Assembly: GCF_902686445.1 (NCBI RefSeq)
Contig: NC_062232.1
Span: 31,888,954 to 31,952,953, forward strand
Reading direction: 5' to 3'
Length of the DNA: 64,000 nucleotides
From: Sciurus carolinensis
Lineage: Eukaryota > Chordata > Mammalia > Rodentia > Sciuridae
Part shown: piece after piece, positions 43,375-54,919 of the stretch
Position numbering within the stretch: the first letter of the stretch is position 1
Layout of the letters: each line of letters starts with the position of its first letter
Made by a program: the position numbers and the translations under genes
Notes under the pieces: generated by a model
Told to the model about the DNA's origin: nothing
Databases searched by the model: none
What the model saw: only the letters and a program-made list of their open reading frames with translations

Positions 43375-44225
43375 AAAAGGAGAGGGAGAGGGTAAATAAG
43401 GAACAAAAACAAAAAGAAGAAATGTTTTTTCTCTGGGTCTTCTCCTTCTAGTCTTCTGGAAAGCTTTTTTATTTTGTCTTGGGATTTGTGAAGTCTGTCT
43501 CCACTAGCTGCTGCCTCATGCTGTTCTTGCCCCTTGATTTTCATTACAAAGTGTGAAATAGTGATTTCTGTTAGGTACAAAGAGTCCTCCTCCTTTTACA
43601 GCAGGTATTTGTCATGTTCTCCTGGAAGCCATTAGCAGTTTCTTTTGTTCTGTTTCTGGCATGCTCTGGGTGTGCATTTATGTTGCAATAGCAGGTCCAC
43701 AGCTTCTCTGAAACCCTGTCTGCAGTGGTTTCCTGGGCTAAAGGAGTTGCTAGGTACATTGGGCAGATATGGCTAGGACATCTTGAGACTGAACTTAGGA
43801 TTCAGGGGGACCATGAGTAATTGGAAAAGTCAGCAAAATGGTACTAAATAAGGGCAAGTAGGCAGTAACATCATAGGAAAAAAAAATTTACCCTATCTCC
43901 CAGAGGATATCCATAGGACAGTTATGCTGTCTTTGTTACTGTACCGAGTACTCTGGTAGATCTAGAAAAGGGTGGGAGGTTGTCTATACCTTCCAGGAGT
44001 TTAAAATCTATTTGGAGAACTCAGATCTGAAAACATGAACAAATAAGGAAAGAATTCGTTACTGTGAGTGTAAACAACGGATTTGTAGTCTAGGGTGCTA
44101 GGAGAAATTGACTAAAAAGCAGCAAATGCTGAGAGGATATAATATTCAGTAAAATCCATCCTCCACCCTACGAAAGCCCCTCTCTATTACAGAGATGCAT
44201 ATGCAAATGGTTAATCCTGTGATAG
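43375..44225. other. Unassigned, no gene seen
   Basis: No recognised feature. The frames at 43,365-43,759 (minus) have no domain. Confidence 0.4.
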
Positions 44226-44234
44226 AAACAGGTA

Positions 44235-44440
44235 CAAGAGTAGGCAGCTGAAGAGCAGTGGTTAAAAGCACAAATTGGAATGAAGCTGCTTTAGTTCAAA
44301 TCCTGGCTCTGGCATTTACTGATCACGTGGTACTTGGGCAACTTCTGTAACTGCGTTGTACCTCCATTTCTTCATCTGTAAAATGGGGAGTAATGATGCC
44401 TACCACATGGGAGGTAGAATAGTTATAAAGATTGAATACG
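44235..44440 (+). mobile_element. MIR SINE, sense, near full length
   Basis: In order: GAAGAGCAGTGGTTAAAAGC, TCAAATCCTGGCTCTGGCAT, TACTTGGGCAACTTCTGTAA, CATTTCTTCATCTGTAAAAT and GATGCCTACCACATGG. One of the best-preserved MIRs in the window, with tRNA-like A and B boxes. Confidence 0.92.
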
Positions 44441-44444
44441 TTAA

Positions 44445-45710
44445 CACACAAAGAGAAAGGAGGGAGGGGAGGGCTCCATGGCAGTGACTTGTACTTTATG
44501 GCAATGGTGATATTGAAGAACACTCCAGAAAGGGAAGAGGACCTCTGCTGGAAAAGAATAGGGTGGAGACAGGGAATGGCACACTGTGGGTCCTTAGAAG
44601 AAATTTTAAAGTGTCCAGGCAAATCAAGGTGACATCACCTCTGTGTCTAAGACCAACCAATCAAGAAGTAGCTCTCACTCACCCCATAGACTCTCTTTCT
44701 AACCTAAGACTTGGACTACTTTGTGCTGTCCTTTCTCTCTTGTCTACAGCCAATACATGTTCAACCTCACCAATTTATGCCTTCTTCTATTAACAGTTTC
44801 TTTATAAAATATGAAGCATTTTTCCAACTACTCTCTGGTCTTGCAGCTGGGTTTTTGGGAATTAGTCCCAGCATTTCTAATAGTTCAATAAATGCTTTTA
44901 TTTTAGAGATCTTTTGTTCTTTGAGTAAGTTTTGATTTAACAAGTTTATTTGACCTGATTGAGGGAAGCAACTGTTGTAACTCATGTCTCTGGAAAATAA
45001 ATTATAAGAGGGAAATGGAACTTTATTCGTAAATGTCAACCCTGGACTGGCAACAAAATCACTGCACTGATTAATTAATTCAAAACCCGATGGATGGGGC
45101 ACCTTGAGTTTACACCAGAATACACCCTGTGTTTGGGTTTCCGACACCAATAAAGTGTAGGCAAATTCAGTTAAACACTTGTCCCCAATTCTTCCTGAAA
45201 TCTTCTTTGAGAGGCCAAATATTGACCCAAAATTTTATTAGCAGGTTGACACAACATTGAATATTTACCAGCTTATAAATGAACTAGTGGCTCTATATCT
45301 AAGGAACTCTGTGAGCTTCGAGGAGTCTTTGATACTCTTGAACAAATTTGTGTGTGTCCATATGTGAACTATTCCTATGGAAGTGTCTATAGATTTCCTT
45401 AGATTCTAAAGTATCAGTAACACAATTTTCATATTAATCTTAAAAAATGAATTTGGATTTGAAAAATGTGGGTCCATTTTAAGATTTTATGTACTTACAT
45501 GCTGGCCTTATAAAGATGTTTATTGTCTAGGAATTTTTAGTGACTTCAAAATTTCTCTGCAAAAGTTTCAAAGTTTTGTGGGTAATTGTGAAACACCTAA
45601 AATTTCTGCATCAAAAGTAAGTCAGATGGCTTAGTAAGTCAGATGAAACGATAGGTTTCATCCTCTCAGGACCTTAGAAAAAGCATTAGTTTAACCTCCC
45701 CTTCAGAAAT
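44445..45710. other. Unassigned, no gene seen
   Basis: About 1.3 kb without a recognised repeat. Overlapping frames at 44,711-45,150 on both strands are unsupported. AAAGTGTCCAGGCAAA at 44,607-44,622 recurs at about 46,034. Confidence 0.4.
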
Positions 45711-45725
45711 ATCCCTGGTTTTCCT

Positions 45726-45821
45726 TTTTTTTTTTTTTTTTTTGTGGTGCTGGGGATCGAACCCAGGGCCTTGTGCTTGCAAGGCTAGCACTCTACCAAC
45801 TGAGCTATCTCCCCAGCCCCT
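45726..45821 (-). mobile_element. Young ID SINE, antisense, 15-bp TSD
   Basis: ATCCCTGGTTTTCCT at 45,711-45,725 and ATCCCCGTTTTTCCT at 45,822-45,836 form a TSD with two differences. A long T tail and an almost consensus ID body (GTGGTGCTGGGGATCGAACC, CCAACTGAGCTATCTCCCCA) lie between. Confidence 0.95.
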
Positions 45822-45839
45822 ATCCCCGTTTTTCCTGTC

Positions 45840-46055
45840 TTTTTTGAAAACATCTCGCTTTGCTAAGGTGACCTTGGAAGGGAAGTGAATCATGAGTGTA
45901 TCTTCCTATAATCTCTTGCAGTTTGCATATCATATTTGCTGTATGTATACTAGTGAGATTGTATTTGCTTTCTTAAATTTCAGATGTTAACACTTCACTA
46001 AAAGGTTTAATTAAAGTTTTCATCCCATAAAAAAAAAGTGTCCAGGCAAACAACG
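45840..46055. other. Unassigned, no gene seen
   Basis: No recognised feature. Confidence 0.4.
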
Positions 46056-46059
46056 AGAA

Positions 46060-46310
46060 GAGGCACTAAATGGTATGATGGGTTGGGGAGGAGACTTCAA
46101 CTGACTGAATACTATTGCAACATCAGATTTGAGTGTAGTGGATTTAAATCCTGGGAGGAAATATGACCCAAGTTGGGCTTTAAAGGATGGGTAGAATATT
46201 GATTGTTTCCGGTTGGGGAGGATGTGTGAGCAAAGGTATAGAGGCAAGGCTGTTCGTTCAGTTAAAAAAAGTATACATCAATAGAGCAAACAAGGTCACG
46301 AGGGGAATGC
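46060..46310 (+). mobile_element. Ancient mammalian repeat, same family as 63,310-63,690
   Basis: AAGTTGGGCTTTAAAGGATG, GGTAGAATATTGATTG and GTGAGCAAAGGTATAGAGGC follow a recognisable old repeat that also appears at 56,165-56,480 and 63,310-63,690 in other parts. I place it near the L2/L3 LINE tails, but the family is not certain. Confidence 0.45.
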
Positions 46311-46314
46311 ATTT

Positions 46315-47135
46315 CTACAAAGTGGTTTGTTGGTAGAACTCAGCAGAAAGTATTTAAGCATGGAATTAAGTTTTAGCTTATGATAAAATAGAATTTCCCC
46401 TATTTTACTAAGGAAAGCAAAACTACTGACATGGAAGCTGGACACGGGAGGAAATACATCAGCCACCAGAAGACAAAGTCTACGTGAAGGAGTTCATTGC
46501 AAACTTAGAATTATACCCATTTTCCTTCGGTGGCAATGAATGAGAGATGATGGGAAGAAAAGGCAGGAAGGATGGTATCTCACTCTGACAGCATGAATGT
46601 TGCTCTTGGTATAGGACATATGGTTCCTGCGGGTGTGATAAAATTAGCAAAGCCCAAACTTGCCACTTTCTTAGACTCTGCTGACCTCAGTAAACTATGC
46701 ACGGGAGAAAGGTTTTGAGTCAATACGGTGATATAAAATCATTCTGCAGTGCCTGTTTGGGGGAACATTTTGCTGAGAAGTGCTGATGCTTCTGACCTTG
46801 AGTTTAAGAAATAGTAACACAGTTGTTCTGGTGGTGTTCTGTGATATTAAATCTTTATCTCAATCTTGTGTGATTGACCGGATGGTGATTAGCAATAGGG
46901 AGACGTACACTAGTGTGACAATCAATCTGCATACAGTATACCTTGTCAGGTTCTTCAGTTATTTAATGTGTCCCTTTTGATTTATATTTTTTGCATTTCC
47001 TTAATGAATTTTGAATTTCAGAATAAGTTAAATTTTGTCACTGTAAATAGTCCTGGTAAGTCTATCCATGATCCCCAGAAACTCTCAGTAATAGTTATTT
47101 AGAGACCTCCAAAGGCAGCATTCTGAAGGACTCTG
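46315..47135. other. Unassigned, no gene seen
   Basis: No recognised feature. Confidence 0.4.
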
Positions 47136-47144
47136 TATGAATAA

Positions 47145-47265
47145 ATAAATGACTTGGATTCTAGTCCTAGCTCTGTCTATAACCCACTGTGTGATCTCAG
47201 GTCAATATTTGGCTTCTCTGGGCCTCAGTCTTCTCACTTGTGAAATTGTGGAATTTGATTCGAGT
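47145..47265 (+). mobile_element. MIR fragment, sense
   Basis: GATTCTAGTCCTAGCTCTGT, CACTGTGTGATCTCAGGTCA and CTGGGCCTCAGTCTTCTCAC match sense MIR. Confidence 0.8.
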
Positions 47266-47274
47266 GATGTTGAT

Positions 47275-47495
47275 TAAAACAGTAGCTGACATCGATTGAA
47301 TGCTTCTGATACACCAGCTATTTATTCTAAGGATTTTAATTCATTTCATGAATTAATTCAATCCTCCTATTGACCCTGTGAAGTAAGTACTTGATCATCA
47401 CTGTCCCCAAGATGCAGATGAAGGAATGCACACAGAGGTCATTGTCAAAGGTCTCCTAGCTGGTATGACATGTAGACAGGGTTATTCTAACCCAG
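47275..47495 (-). mobile_element. MIR SINE, antisense
   Basis: CATCGATTGAATGCTTCTGA, CAATCCTCCTATTGACCCTG, TGCAGATGAAGGAATGCACA and GGTCTCCTAGCTGGTATGAC follow reverse-complement MIR. It lies head-on to the sense MIR just before it, about 10 bases apart. Confidence 0.75.
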
Positions 47496-47499
47496 GAGG

Positions 47500-48050
47500 T
47501 TGACGCCTGAGCCTATTTTCCTGGGCTGTTAGCCTCCTGCCTCTCACTCTGTTCCTGCTGATAGTGGAGAGGGGCAGCCTTGGGACCCTTGCTGGTTTCT
47601 GCACATGTTTAGTTCTTCCCTGCAAAGCTCTTGCTGCCCGACTTGGTCTGTCTCTCTTGACTAAACACCCAACATCCATCCTATAACCAAGCTGTGGGTG
47701 AAGGAGCTGACAAGCTTTGTGCCATTTCCAAGAGCTCAATTTAAAGCCACTATGTCAATGATTACAAATTAATGACAGCAAGCTTTCTCTTGAGAAGTGA
47801 GCTAGAAATGGCTGTGCAGAAAATAACGAGGTCAGAATTCTGTAGTTGCAAAACATTATGGTTTATTTTACCTAAAAGGCAGGGCAGATCTCTGGATTCC
47901 TAACTGTCTAGATACTTAACAGAATAGACTTTCCCAAGAGGCAATTCAAAATATGAAAGAATTCTAGACAGTATAGATTTTTGGTAGTATGTACAGCTAT
48001 GGAAATATTTGGGCATGCTAAATAATAACAATATTAATAATAATAAAATA
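47500..48050. other. Unassigned, no gene seen
   Basis: No recognised feature. Confidence 0.4.
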
Positions 48051-48054
48051 ACAG

Positions 48055-48200
48055 TGGGAAAAACCACAGCTTTTATTTAACATTTTCCTGCTTACCAGAA
48101 CTGAGTACCTGCCAAGTCTATGAGCCATATTATTTATGTAAACCAGTCATCTACCCTGTGAAATAATAAAGTCAAGCTAGTTTATTCATGAGAAATCTGA
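48055..48200 (-). mobile_element. Possible MIR fragment, antisense
   Basis: ACTGAGTACCTGCCAAGTCT, ATCTACCCTGTGAAATAATA and CATGAGAAATCTGAAAG resemble reverse-complement MIR. Confidence 0.5.
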
Positions 48201-48204
48201 AAGA

Positions 48205-49320
48205 ATAAGTTTTTTTTGGTTTGGTTTTGGTGACTGCCTAATTTATGTTTAAGTCAGTATACTTGTCATTCCTATGGTCATGAGTTGCTGATCTGGCAAA
48301 TTCTTGACTATATTGGTCAAACAGTTTTAAAACTGATTTTTAGCAAGTAATAGTTGGCGTGCTTTCTAATGATGTTTATAAAGATGTTAAAACTTGGGGA
48401 AAAGTCATGTAACAAAGTATAGATATAATTGCACAGAATGTTTTCTGCCTTTCATGTTCATTAGAGAAAAGGCTGCAGGATTTTGTGACAGAGAGGATGT
48501 GGCTATGTCTTCAGTTAGTAAATTTTGTTTGGCAGTTTGACTCATGCAAATCTTAATGTGTGTAGCTGTGGGATTTTGTAAAAGTAGTGTTCGTTTTTAC
48601 TCTTTCCCTGAGATGGCAGTGGAATCATTCTTAAAGACTTCTGGGATGGATACACACATAGAATGGGTTCTTCACAGGAGATGTCAGAAACCAAAGGATG
48701 GAGGTGGATGTAGTTGGAGAAAAGTGTGTTCACAATCCTATTGCTTAGAAGAGATTTTGAACTTCCAGATAATCTTAAAGGAGGACATGAGCTGTAATAT
48801 GCTGACCAAAAGGAATATCACTTTAAAAATTAAGAAACTCTAATTACTTCCCAGTTCAAGTGTATAATGATGTGTTATTTATATACTGTAATTATATGCA
48901 TTCATGTGGAGTGGAAAGATTATAAATTTCAAAAATTGCTCGAAGGCAATAGGATTTGGGGATGTCATTTAAGTTTTAAAATTCTGCCTGTAAGAGAGAA
49001 AGTACAGGTGCAGCCCAGCAACTTCATTACTTTCATCTTTACTTCTGGGATATTTGTGTCTTTACATCGCCAGAGATTGGTGGCTGCAGGACAGCAGGTT
49101 TTCTCAGTTCATGGTCCCTCACTGAGGTCAGTGCTTAAATTCCCTAGCGGTTCACTTAGAATAGTCCTAATCTGTATCTCTAAGGTAATGCAACCTGAAA
49201 ACCATGTGACCTGTGATGAGAATTAGGGGTGTACTGGGTGAGAAGACAGGCTTTACAGTTTGGATAGTTCTGCCCTGTCTGTGATCTTTCTTCCAATTAC
49301 ACTTGGCAGGAAATGCATAC
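48205..49320. other. Unassigned, no gene seen
   Basis: About 1.1 kb without a recognised repeat. Two plus frames (48,544-48,843 and 48,867-49,226, 99 and 119 codons) lie close together but are in different frames and show no domain or splice sites. Confidence 0.45.
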
Positions 49321-49321
49321 G

Positions 49322-49618
49322 TTTAAAAAATTATGCTCAAATTGACTGAATTATGCTATGTACATTTATTAATCTAGTACAATGAATTTTACCTTCATGT
49401 ACATCTATGAAGCACTAATTTAAGAAATTGTAAGTAAATTGAAGGAAGACCAGTAGAGTAGAAGAAAAGAAACAGGGAGGAGGAGGGAAGGGAAAGGGGA
49501 AGAACTGGGGACTGCACTGGAGCAAATTACATTCCATGCTTGTATGATTTTGTCAAAATTACCCCAATATTGTGCATAATAATAGTGCATTAATAAAAAC
49601 TTTAAAAAATTAGGCTCA
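49322..49618 (+). mobile_element. Very short L1 3' end, sense, 18-bp TSD
   Basis: TTTAAAAAATTATGCTCA at 49,322-49,339 and TTTAAAAAATTAGGCTCA at 49,601-49,618 are an 18-bp TSD with one difference. Between them lie only 3' UTR words typical of squirrel L1 (GGAGCAAATTACATTCCATG, TATGATTTTGTCAAAATTAC, then AATAAAAAC). It is about 260 bases, severely 5'-truncated, with no coding sequence. Confidence 0.9.
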
Positions 49619-49619
49619 C

Positions 49620-50260
49620 TATTCTAACAGAAGTTCCTACAGGTTGGTTTTGCTAGCTCGAATTCTTTAATTAAGCTCTGTAAATTATTCTCCCATTTGG
49701 ATTAAAGAGAGACAGCTCATGTACTTAATACATAAGCCATCATGGTGATTTTGTCCTGAGGTTTACTGAGATACCTTTTAGTCTATGATACAGAATCTTG
49801 CATGTAGAATTCTATTCTTCACACTATTCCTTTCTAGAAGGTACCAAATATATTGAGAAAAATAAGCATTTATTGAGTGTGTCCTATGTGTAGGACGCCA
49901 TAATGGTGCTCCTGGAATATGATAAATCACAATGCTTTTTAAACTGTAAAACACTTTACAAATTGTTAGAGGATATTTTAACTTGACTTTTTGCATAAAA
50001 TTCAAGACCCATTATCTTCCTTCTGCTATCTCTAATGATTGTATATTAACATTTCTTCACTTTTTTTTTTCTTCTTGTGCCTCTAACTTCTCCCTCACAA
50101 CACACCCCAATTGAGATAAAGAGCATTTTCATTACCCTTCCTGTCCCTGCCACTCCCATGGATGGTCACTTTTAGGACTTCTTTCACCATAGGTTAGTTT
50201 AGGCATTTGCATTTTAACATAACTGAAGAATTAACAGAGGACAATTGTGTTATTCCTGTT
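49620..50260. other. Unassigned, no gene seen
   Basis: A T run lies at 50,060-50,070. No gene or named repeat, although 49,855-49,900 hints at an old MIR/L2 tail. Confidence 0.4.
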
Positions 50261-50261
50261 A

Positions 50262-50590
50262 GAGAAGGGACACCCCTGCTGTATCCATGGATTCAACCAA
50301 ATGTGGACCAAGGATATTTTTAAAGAAAGAATTGCATATGTTTGGGACACATACAGATTTTTTTTTCCTTGTCATTATTCCCTAAACAATACAGTGTGAG
50401 ACTATATACATAACATTTACATTGTATTAGGTATTCTAAGTCATCTAGAGATTTAAAGTATACAGAAGAATGTATGTGGGTTATATGCAAATATTGTGCT
50501 TTTTAATATAAAGGACTTGGACATGTGTGGATTTTGGTATCCACTGGGGATCCTGGAACCAATCTCCTATTGGATACTGAGGGATGGCTA
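50262..50590 (-). mobile_element. MER2-type Tigger (TcMar) DNA transposon
   Basis: Near full-length non-autonomous element. CTGTATCCATGGATTCAACC on the left mirrors TTGGTATCCACTGGGGATCC and GATACTGAGGGATGGC on the right, and the interior keeps TCATTATTCCCTAAACAATA and TTATATGCAAATATTGTGCT. These are the words of MER2 in reverse order. Diverged, no transposase. Confidence 0.88.
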
Positions 50591-50735
50591 TGTGTCCTTG
50601 GTTCTTAGGTTCTTTCTGCTTCCTAAATGAATATGTTAATATATCATGGCAGAGTGACACTGCTTCCTATCCTATATTGTTTGCATCTTTCCTGACACCT
50701 AAGCCCTTATCTTTTTTTAAAATAATTTTTGAAAT

Positions 50736-50852
50736 ATTTTTTTTTGTTGTCGATGGACCTTTATTATTTTAATCATATGTGATGCTGAGGACGAAACTCA
50801 GTACCTCAAATATGCAGGCAAGTGCTCTACCACTAAGCTACAACCCCAGCTC
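50736..50852 (-). mobile_element. Long-form ID SINE, antisense
   Basis: Extended ID subtype as at 8,084: GTCGATGGACCTTTATTATT precedes GTGATGCTGAGGACGAAACT and ACCACTAAGCTACAACCCCA. Several mutations, so older than the consensus-like copies. No clear TSD. Confidence 0.85.
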
Positions 50853-50854
50853 AT

Positions 50855-51560
50855 CCCTCATTCTTATTTGGGGGAATCTCTGCTCCTGTAGTGGCAACTG
50901 AGCTCACAAGTCATTAACTACCCGGATGTAGTGGAAGGCCCAATGCAGGTGAGAGGATTTCCAAAGAATCCCACCAGTGCCATTGGATCATTTAAGATAG
51001 GCCTGCTTTAAATGGTCCATAGAGTATAGTGAGTTGGCAGCAAGCCATTACTTGAGTATAGTGGCTTCATTTGCTTGAGGTCACTTGGCATGGAGCATAA
51101 AGTGTGGTCAAGGACCTGAGCCAGAGGGTTGTGCTGGTCATGGGTCTGCCACCAGCATTTTCTGGAACCGCACAGACTGCAGAGTGTTTCAAGTCAGGCT
51201 GAACACCTGCCCTGCTTCGAAGTTCCTTTCCTGTATTCCAGGAGCAAAGGGATAGCTAAGTCTTATGATGACAGGCATGTTAATCAGTGGGTCGCTTTGC
51301 TGACAGCTCATTCTGAGTATGTGTTCTACCACTGACTGATAAGATGGGGCATTGGGACATGACCCTGCACCATCACAGCTGATGGCATCAAAGAGGTCAC
51401 CTGACCTGAGACTGTTCCTTGGATTATCTCTTCCATGAAGTTAAATTACTGTCCAAGGCTGCTCATAAGTCTCTGTTGGATATTTGAATTGGGAGGTACT
51501 TTAATGTTAGACTTTTGCCATTGTACAGAGAAAGCCAGTCTGCATGGATAGAGGGGAATA
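50855..51560. other. Unassigned, no gene seen
   Basis: No recognised feature. Confidence 0.4.
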
Positions 51561-51564
51561 TGGC

Positions 51565-51604
51565 AGGGCAAGCACTCTATCGACTGAGCTATCTCCCTAG
51601 CCCC
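51565..51604 (-). mobile_element. ID SINE 5' fragment, antisense
   Basis: GGGCAAGCACTCTATCGACT, then GAGCTATCTCCCTAGCCC, is the 5' half of an ID element on the minus strand. The 3' half and tail are absent. TSD not found. Confidence 0.8.
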
Positions 51605-51609
51605 TCCCA

Positions 51610-52530
51610 GAGCCTTTTCTGTCGGGGAGGGAAAGAGTAACTCCTCTGGCTCTGTCCCTGGAGTTGCCAGTTGCTTTTGGTTCCCCACAAGATGCCTGTG
51701 GCCCTGAGGAAACCATCCCTATGCTCAGGGTAGCTCATTTGACTTCTCTTTCCTGTAGCCTCATGATCTGTGGTTAAGATGCTTGCTGATTGAACAATAC
51801 AAGGCAAAAATGAGTTGGGAGAATGGTTTAGCAAAAACTATCACACATTGAGCTCAGCATCAGAATATGTTTGTGGGACCTGCTAGTTTACCCTGCCAGT
51901 GAGCCATAGTAGCCTAGTCAGTCATAGTCACTCACACATGCTAGTGCTTCATAGGATACTTGACTTCATGTCCAAATATACACTAAGATCCAGGGACTTC
52001 CCTGTACCCAGGAAAACACATCCTTGTGTATTAACTTGTACAATAGGACTCAGCCCATTACATGCTATTTTAGGGAATGGTCAGTGGTCCAGTCACATTC
52101 AGCTAACACTGCCAGAAGGGAAGGACTTATGCTTTTTCCTGAACAGACTAGCATTCTAAAGAAAATTACCAGTGGTGACTTTGGAGGAGGAAGGAGGCTT
52201 ATATCAATGGCCTCTGAGTTAGGGGCCTGATTACCAAGTTGTGCTTTTCCAAACTACTAATTTGCCTAAGACCAAAGTAGTTATTTTTCCCCCTAAGCAC
52301 ATTTAAGTAATGCAACAGCTTTTAATACTGGCGCCACATTTGACTGTCCTGTGTCCCTAGCCTTTTTACTTCTCAAGCCCCAGGACCTGCCTCTCCTATC
52401 CCATGTTCTTTGAATATTTCAGCTTAAAGTAGAAATGGATGTCTCCTAAATGATAGCTACCTGTGATCAAAAAGCACTCTTTCTGGTCATGTTTCATTAT
52501 CAAAAGCAAACACTAAATGCCACAGGATGG
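51610..52530. other. Unassigned, no gene seen
   Basis: No recognised feature. Frames at 51,589-52,230 are unsupported. Confidence 0.4.
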
Positions 52531-52533
52531 TTA

Positions 52534-52535
<2 letters not shown>

Positions 52536-52564
<29 letters not shown>
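52536..52564. repeat. (TG)n microsatellite
   Basis: About 14 TG units, ending TGTACACA. Confidence 0.93.
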
Positions 52565-52676
52565 ACACATAATCCCATGAGGGACTTGTCTAGTTTTGAG
52601 AAGCATGTGACTGGAAATGCAGACAAGATGGTTAAAGTCTTAAAATGCAAGGTGAATTGCCACTCATAATAGATAC

Positions 52677-52878
52677 GTGGGCTTAGCCACAGGGGTACAT
52701 ACATGTAACTCCAGTGGCTCGGGAGGCTGAGGCAGGAGGATCTCAAGTTCAAAACCAGCCTCAGCAACTTAGCAAGGCCCTCAGCAACTCAGTGAGATCC
52801 TGTCTCTAAATAAAATATATAAAGGGCTGGGGATGTGGCTCAGTGGTTAAGTGGCCCTGGGTTCAATCCCTGGTACTT
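52677..52878 (+). mobile_element. Composite B1/ID SINE, sense
   Basis: The 7SL/B1 part (CTCCAGTGGCTCGGGAGGCT) is joined to the ID part (GGGGATGTGGCTCAGTGGTT, GGGTTCAATCCCTGG). The A-rich tail has become AAAG/AAGG-rich through 52,912. No clear TSD. Confidence 0.93.
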
Positions 52879-52914
52879 AAAAAAAAAAGAAAGAAAAGAA
52901 AAAGAAGGAAAATC

Positions 52915-54212
52915 CTAAGCACATTCAGAGGAGGAAAATTATTATCTTTGAGTGTCACAAAAGACCTCTTGGTAGATGGGAGATTTGAATTGTGCTTTGA
53001 AGTGCAACTGTGACCTGGCCAGACAGTGATAGGGCCAAGGAGGGAGAACCAGCACACACCTTGTAAGTGCAAGCTCAGCAGCAGTATTATGTAGGGATAA
53101 AAACTGGAGTTGGATTTGCCCCATGACCATCTAAGGAGCTATGTAATTGTTTTATAGAAATAGATCTCTGGTCAGTGGGTCAGTCACTTTCAGCTGACAC
53201 TGGTGTAGCAGAGCATTACTAATGGCCACTTTCTCTAATTCCAATGCGTATGTCACATTTGGAGAGAATCCTTGTCTGTATGTGAAAAGTATGAAAGTCG
53301 CCTGTGTAATTCTATACATTTAAATTTAACCAGCTTTAGTTTCACTGAGTCTTAAAGTCAAGCAGGATTTCTGACTCTAGCTGAGACAAGAGAGAAAGCA
53401 TATTTGCCTAGGGAAAATAGAGGTATTAAAATAACAGGGCAAATGCTCCTTCAAGTGTAGAACACAGCTCATTTCAGTTGCAACCTCATTACACTGAACA
53501 GTTATTTCTATTGCTCTTCATGTGACAGAATTACGTGGCCTATCATTTCCTTTTGGAGATCAAAGGAAATGAAACTCAGGATCTGGGAAAATGGTTTCCC
53601 TGGTTCCTGTGTTGCTAAAGCTCCTATTCATTCATGTATGAAAATCCAGGGAGATAATTGTCTAGGAAAATCACAAGACTTCCCAGACAATAGTTGGGAT
53701 GAGAACAGCTTTTGAGAATCAGTGCAATTCAGTCTTTCCTGCTGACTTACCCTCTGTAGGACTGTCCTTGTGTCCTGCCTCTGGAGTCTCTGTGGGGATA
53801 CCCAGAAAACTATTTACCTTCTGTTGTAACACCTCCCAAGGCAGCTCACTCCAATTTGGACAGTGCCTATTATTAGAAAGTAAAATTCTTGAATTGAGCC
53901 AAAAATCTCTTTCCCTATAACTTTCCCTAATAGTGGCTTAAATATACACTTTTGAGGATTGGCCTAGAAACACAGCTACCATGTGTAACACTGTTTCCCA
54001 ATGAAAATGCAGTTTTAGTTCCAAACAAGTAATGTATAAATAATATTCTGGAATACAGCTTAATTTATCATTGAAGCATGCCCAGTGGGGGACTCAGGAA
54101 GTATGCCCCAGGAAAGGAGAAAGGATGAGGCCAGCATCCACAGGGTCAATCTGTAGAATCTGTTCTGGCTATCCTGCCTTGTCTCATCTTTTCTGGTTAT
54201 TGACAATTTAAA
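52915..54212. other. Unassigned, no gene seen
   Basis: About 1.3 kb with no recognised repeat or exon. Confidence 0.45.
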
Positions 54213-54220
54213 ATTGCCTA

Positions 54221-54450
54221 AGTGCTGGATGTGGTGGCACATGCCTGTAATCCCAGTGGTTTGGGAGGCTGAGGCAAGAGGATCTTGAGTTCAAAGCCAG
54301 CCTCAGCAACTTAAGCAAGGTCCTAAGCAACTTAAAGAGACCCTGTCTCTAAATAAAATACAAAAAAGGACTAGGGATGTGGCTCAGTGGTTAAGTGCCC
54401 TGGGTTCAATCCCTGGTACCAAACCAAACCAAACCAAACTGAACCGAACC
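54221..54450 (+). mobile_element. Composite B1/ID SINE, sense, 8-bp TSD
   Basis: ATTGCCTA at 54,213-54,220 and 54,451-54,458 is a short TSD. Full 7SL/B1 and ID parts (GGTGGCACATGCCTGTAATC; GGGATGTGGCTCAGTGGTTA; GGGTTCAATCCCTGG), with an (AAACC)n tail that has expanded and mutated. Confidence 0.92.
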
Positions 54451-54459
54451 ATTGCCTAG

Positions 54460-54635
54460 AAAACTCACTGTGGAAATTGGTTCAGAGCGTTGGCTTCCTC
54501 ATTACTCACTCTCAGTAAACCCTTAGGCATTGCAAAGAGAGTTGGGCTTCTCTTTATGACAGAGAGTGGGTGACTGGGTAATATTGGATGAAGAGGAACT
54601 CAGCCCTAGGTCCTGCCCACATTGGTGTATAGTGC
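54460..54635. other. Unassigned, no gene seen
   Basis: No recognised feature. Confidence 0.4.
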
Positions 54636-54639
54636 TGCG

Positions 54640-54765
54640 GGAGGCATTGCTGTCTTCAGGTTGAACAGAAATGGATTTGACTCTGAGCTGTACCACTTAT
54701 TAGTTCTATGACTTTGACCAAGTTGTTGAACCTTTCAAAACCTCAGGTTTGCATCTGCAAAACTG
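54640..54765 (+). mobile_element. MIR fragment, sense
   Basis: GATTTGACTCTGAGCTGTAC, CTATGACTTTGACCAAGTTG and CCTCAGGTTTGCATCTGCAA match sense MIR. Confidence 0.75.
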
Positions 54766-54822
54766 ATCAAGAACAAATGTGATGTGTCACAAATATAAGG
54801 AGCATAATACTGCTTGATAAAT

Positions 54823-54825
<3 letters not shown>

Positions 54826-54915
<90 letters not shown>
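54826..54915. repeat. Compound (CT)n(CA)n microsatellite
   Basis: About 23 CT units pass directly into about 22 CA units with no interruption, 90 bases in total. The frames across it (Leu/Ser and His/Thr on plus; Arg/Glu and Cys/Val on minus) are artefacts. Confidence 0.97.

Positions 54916-54919
<4 letters not shown>

Noticed and set aside
44607..46049. 16-base repeat AAAGTGTCCAGGCAAA at two sites
   Set aside because: Too short to separate from chance or from shared ancient-repeat sequence.
48544..49226. Two neighbouring plus frames (99 and 119 codons) as a two-exon gene
   Set aside because: Different frames, with no consensus donor and acceptor between them and no domain.
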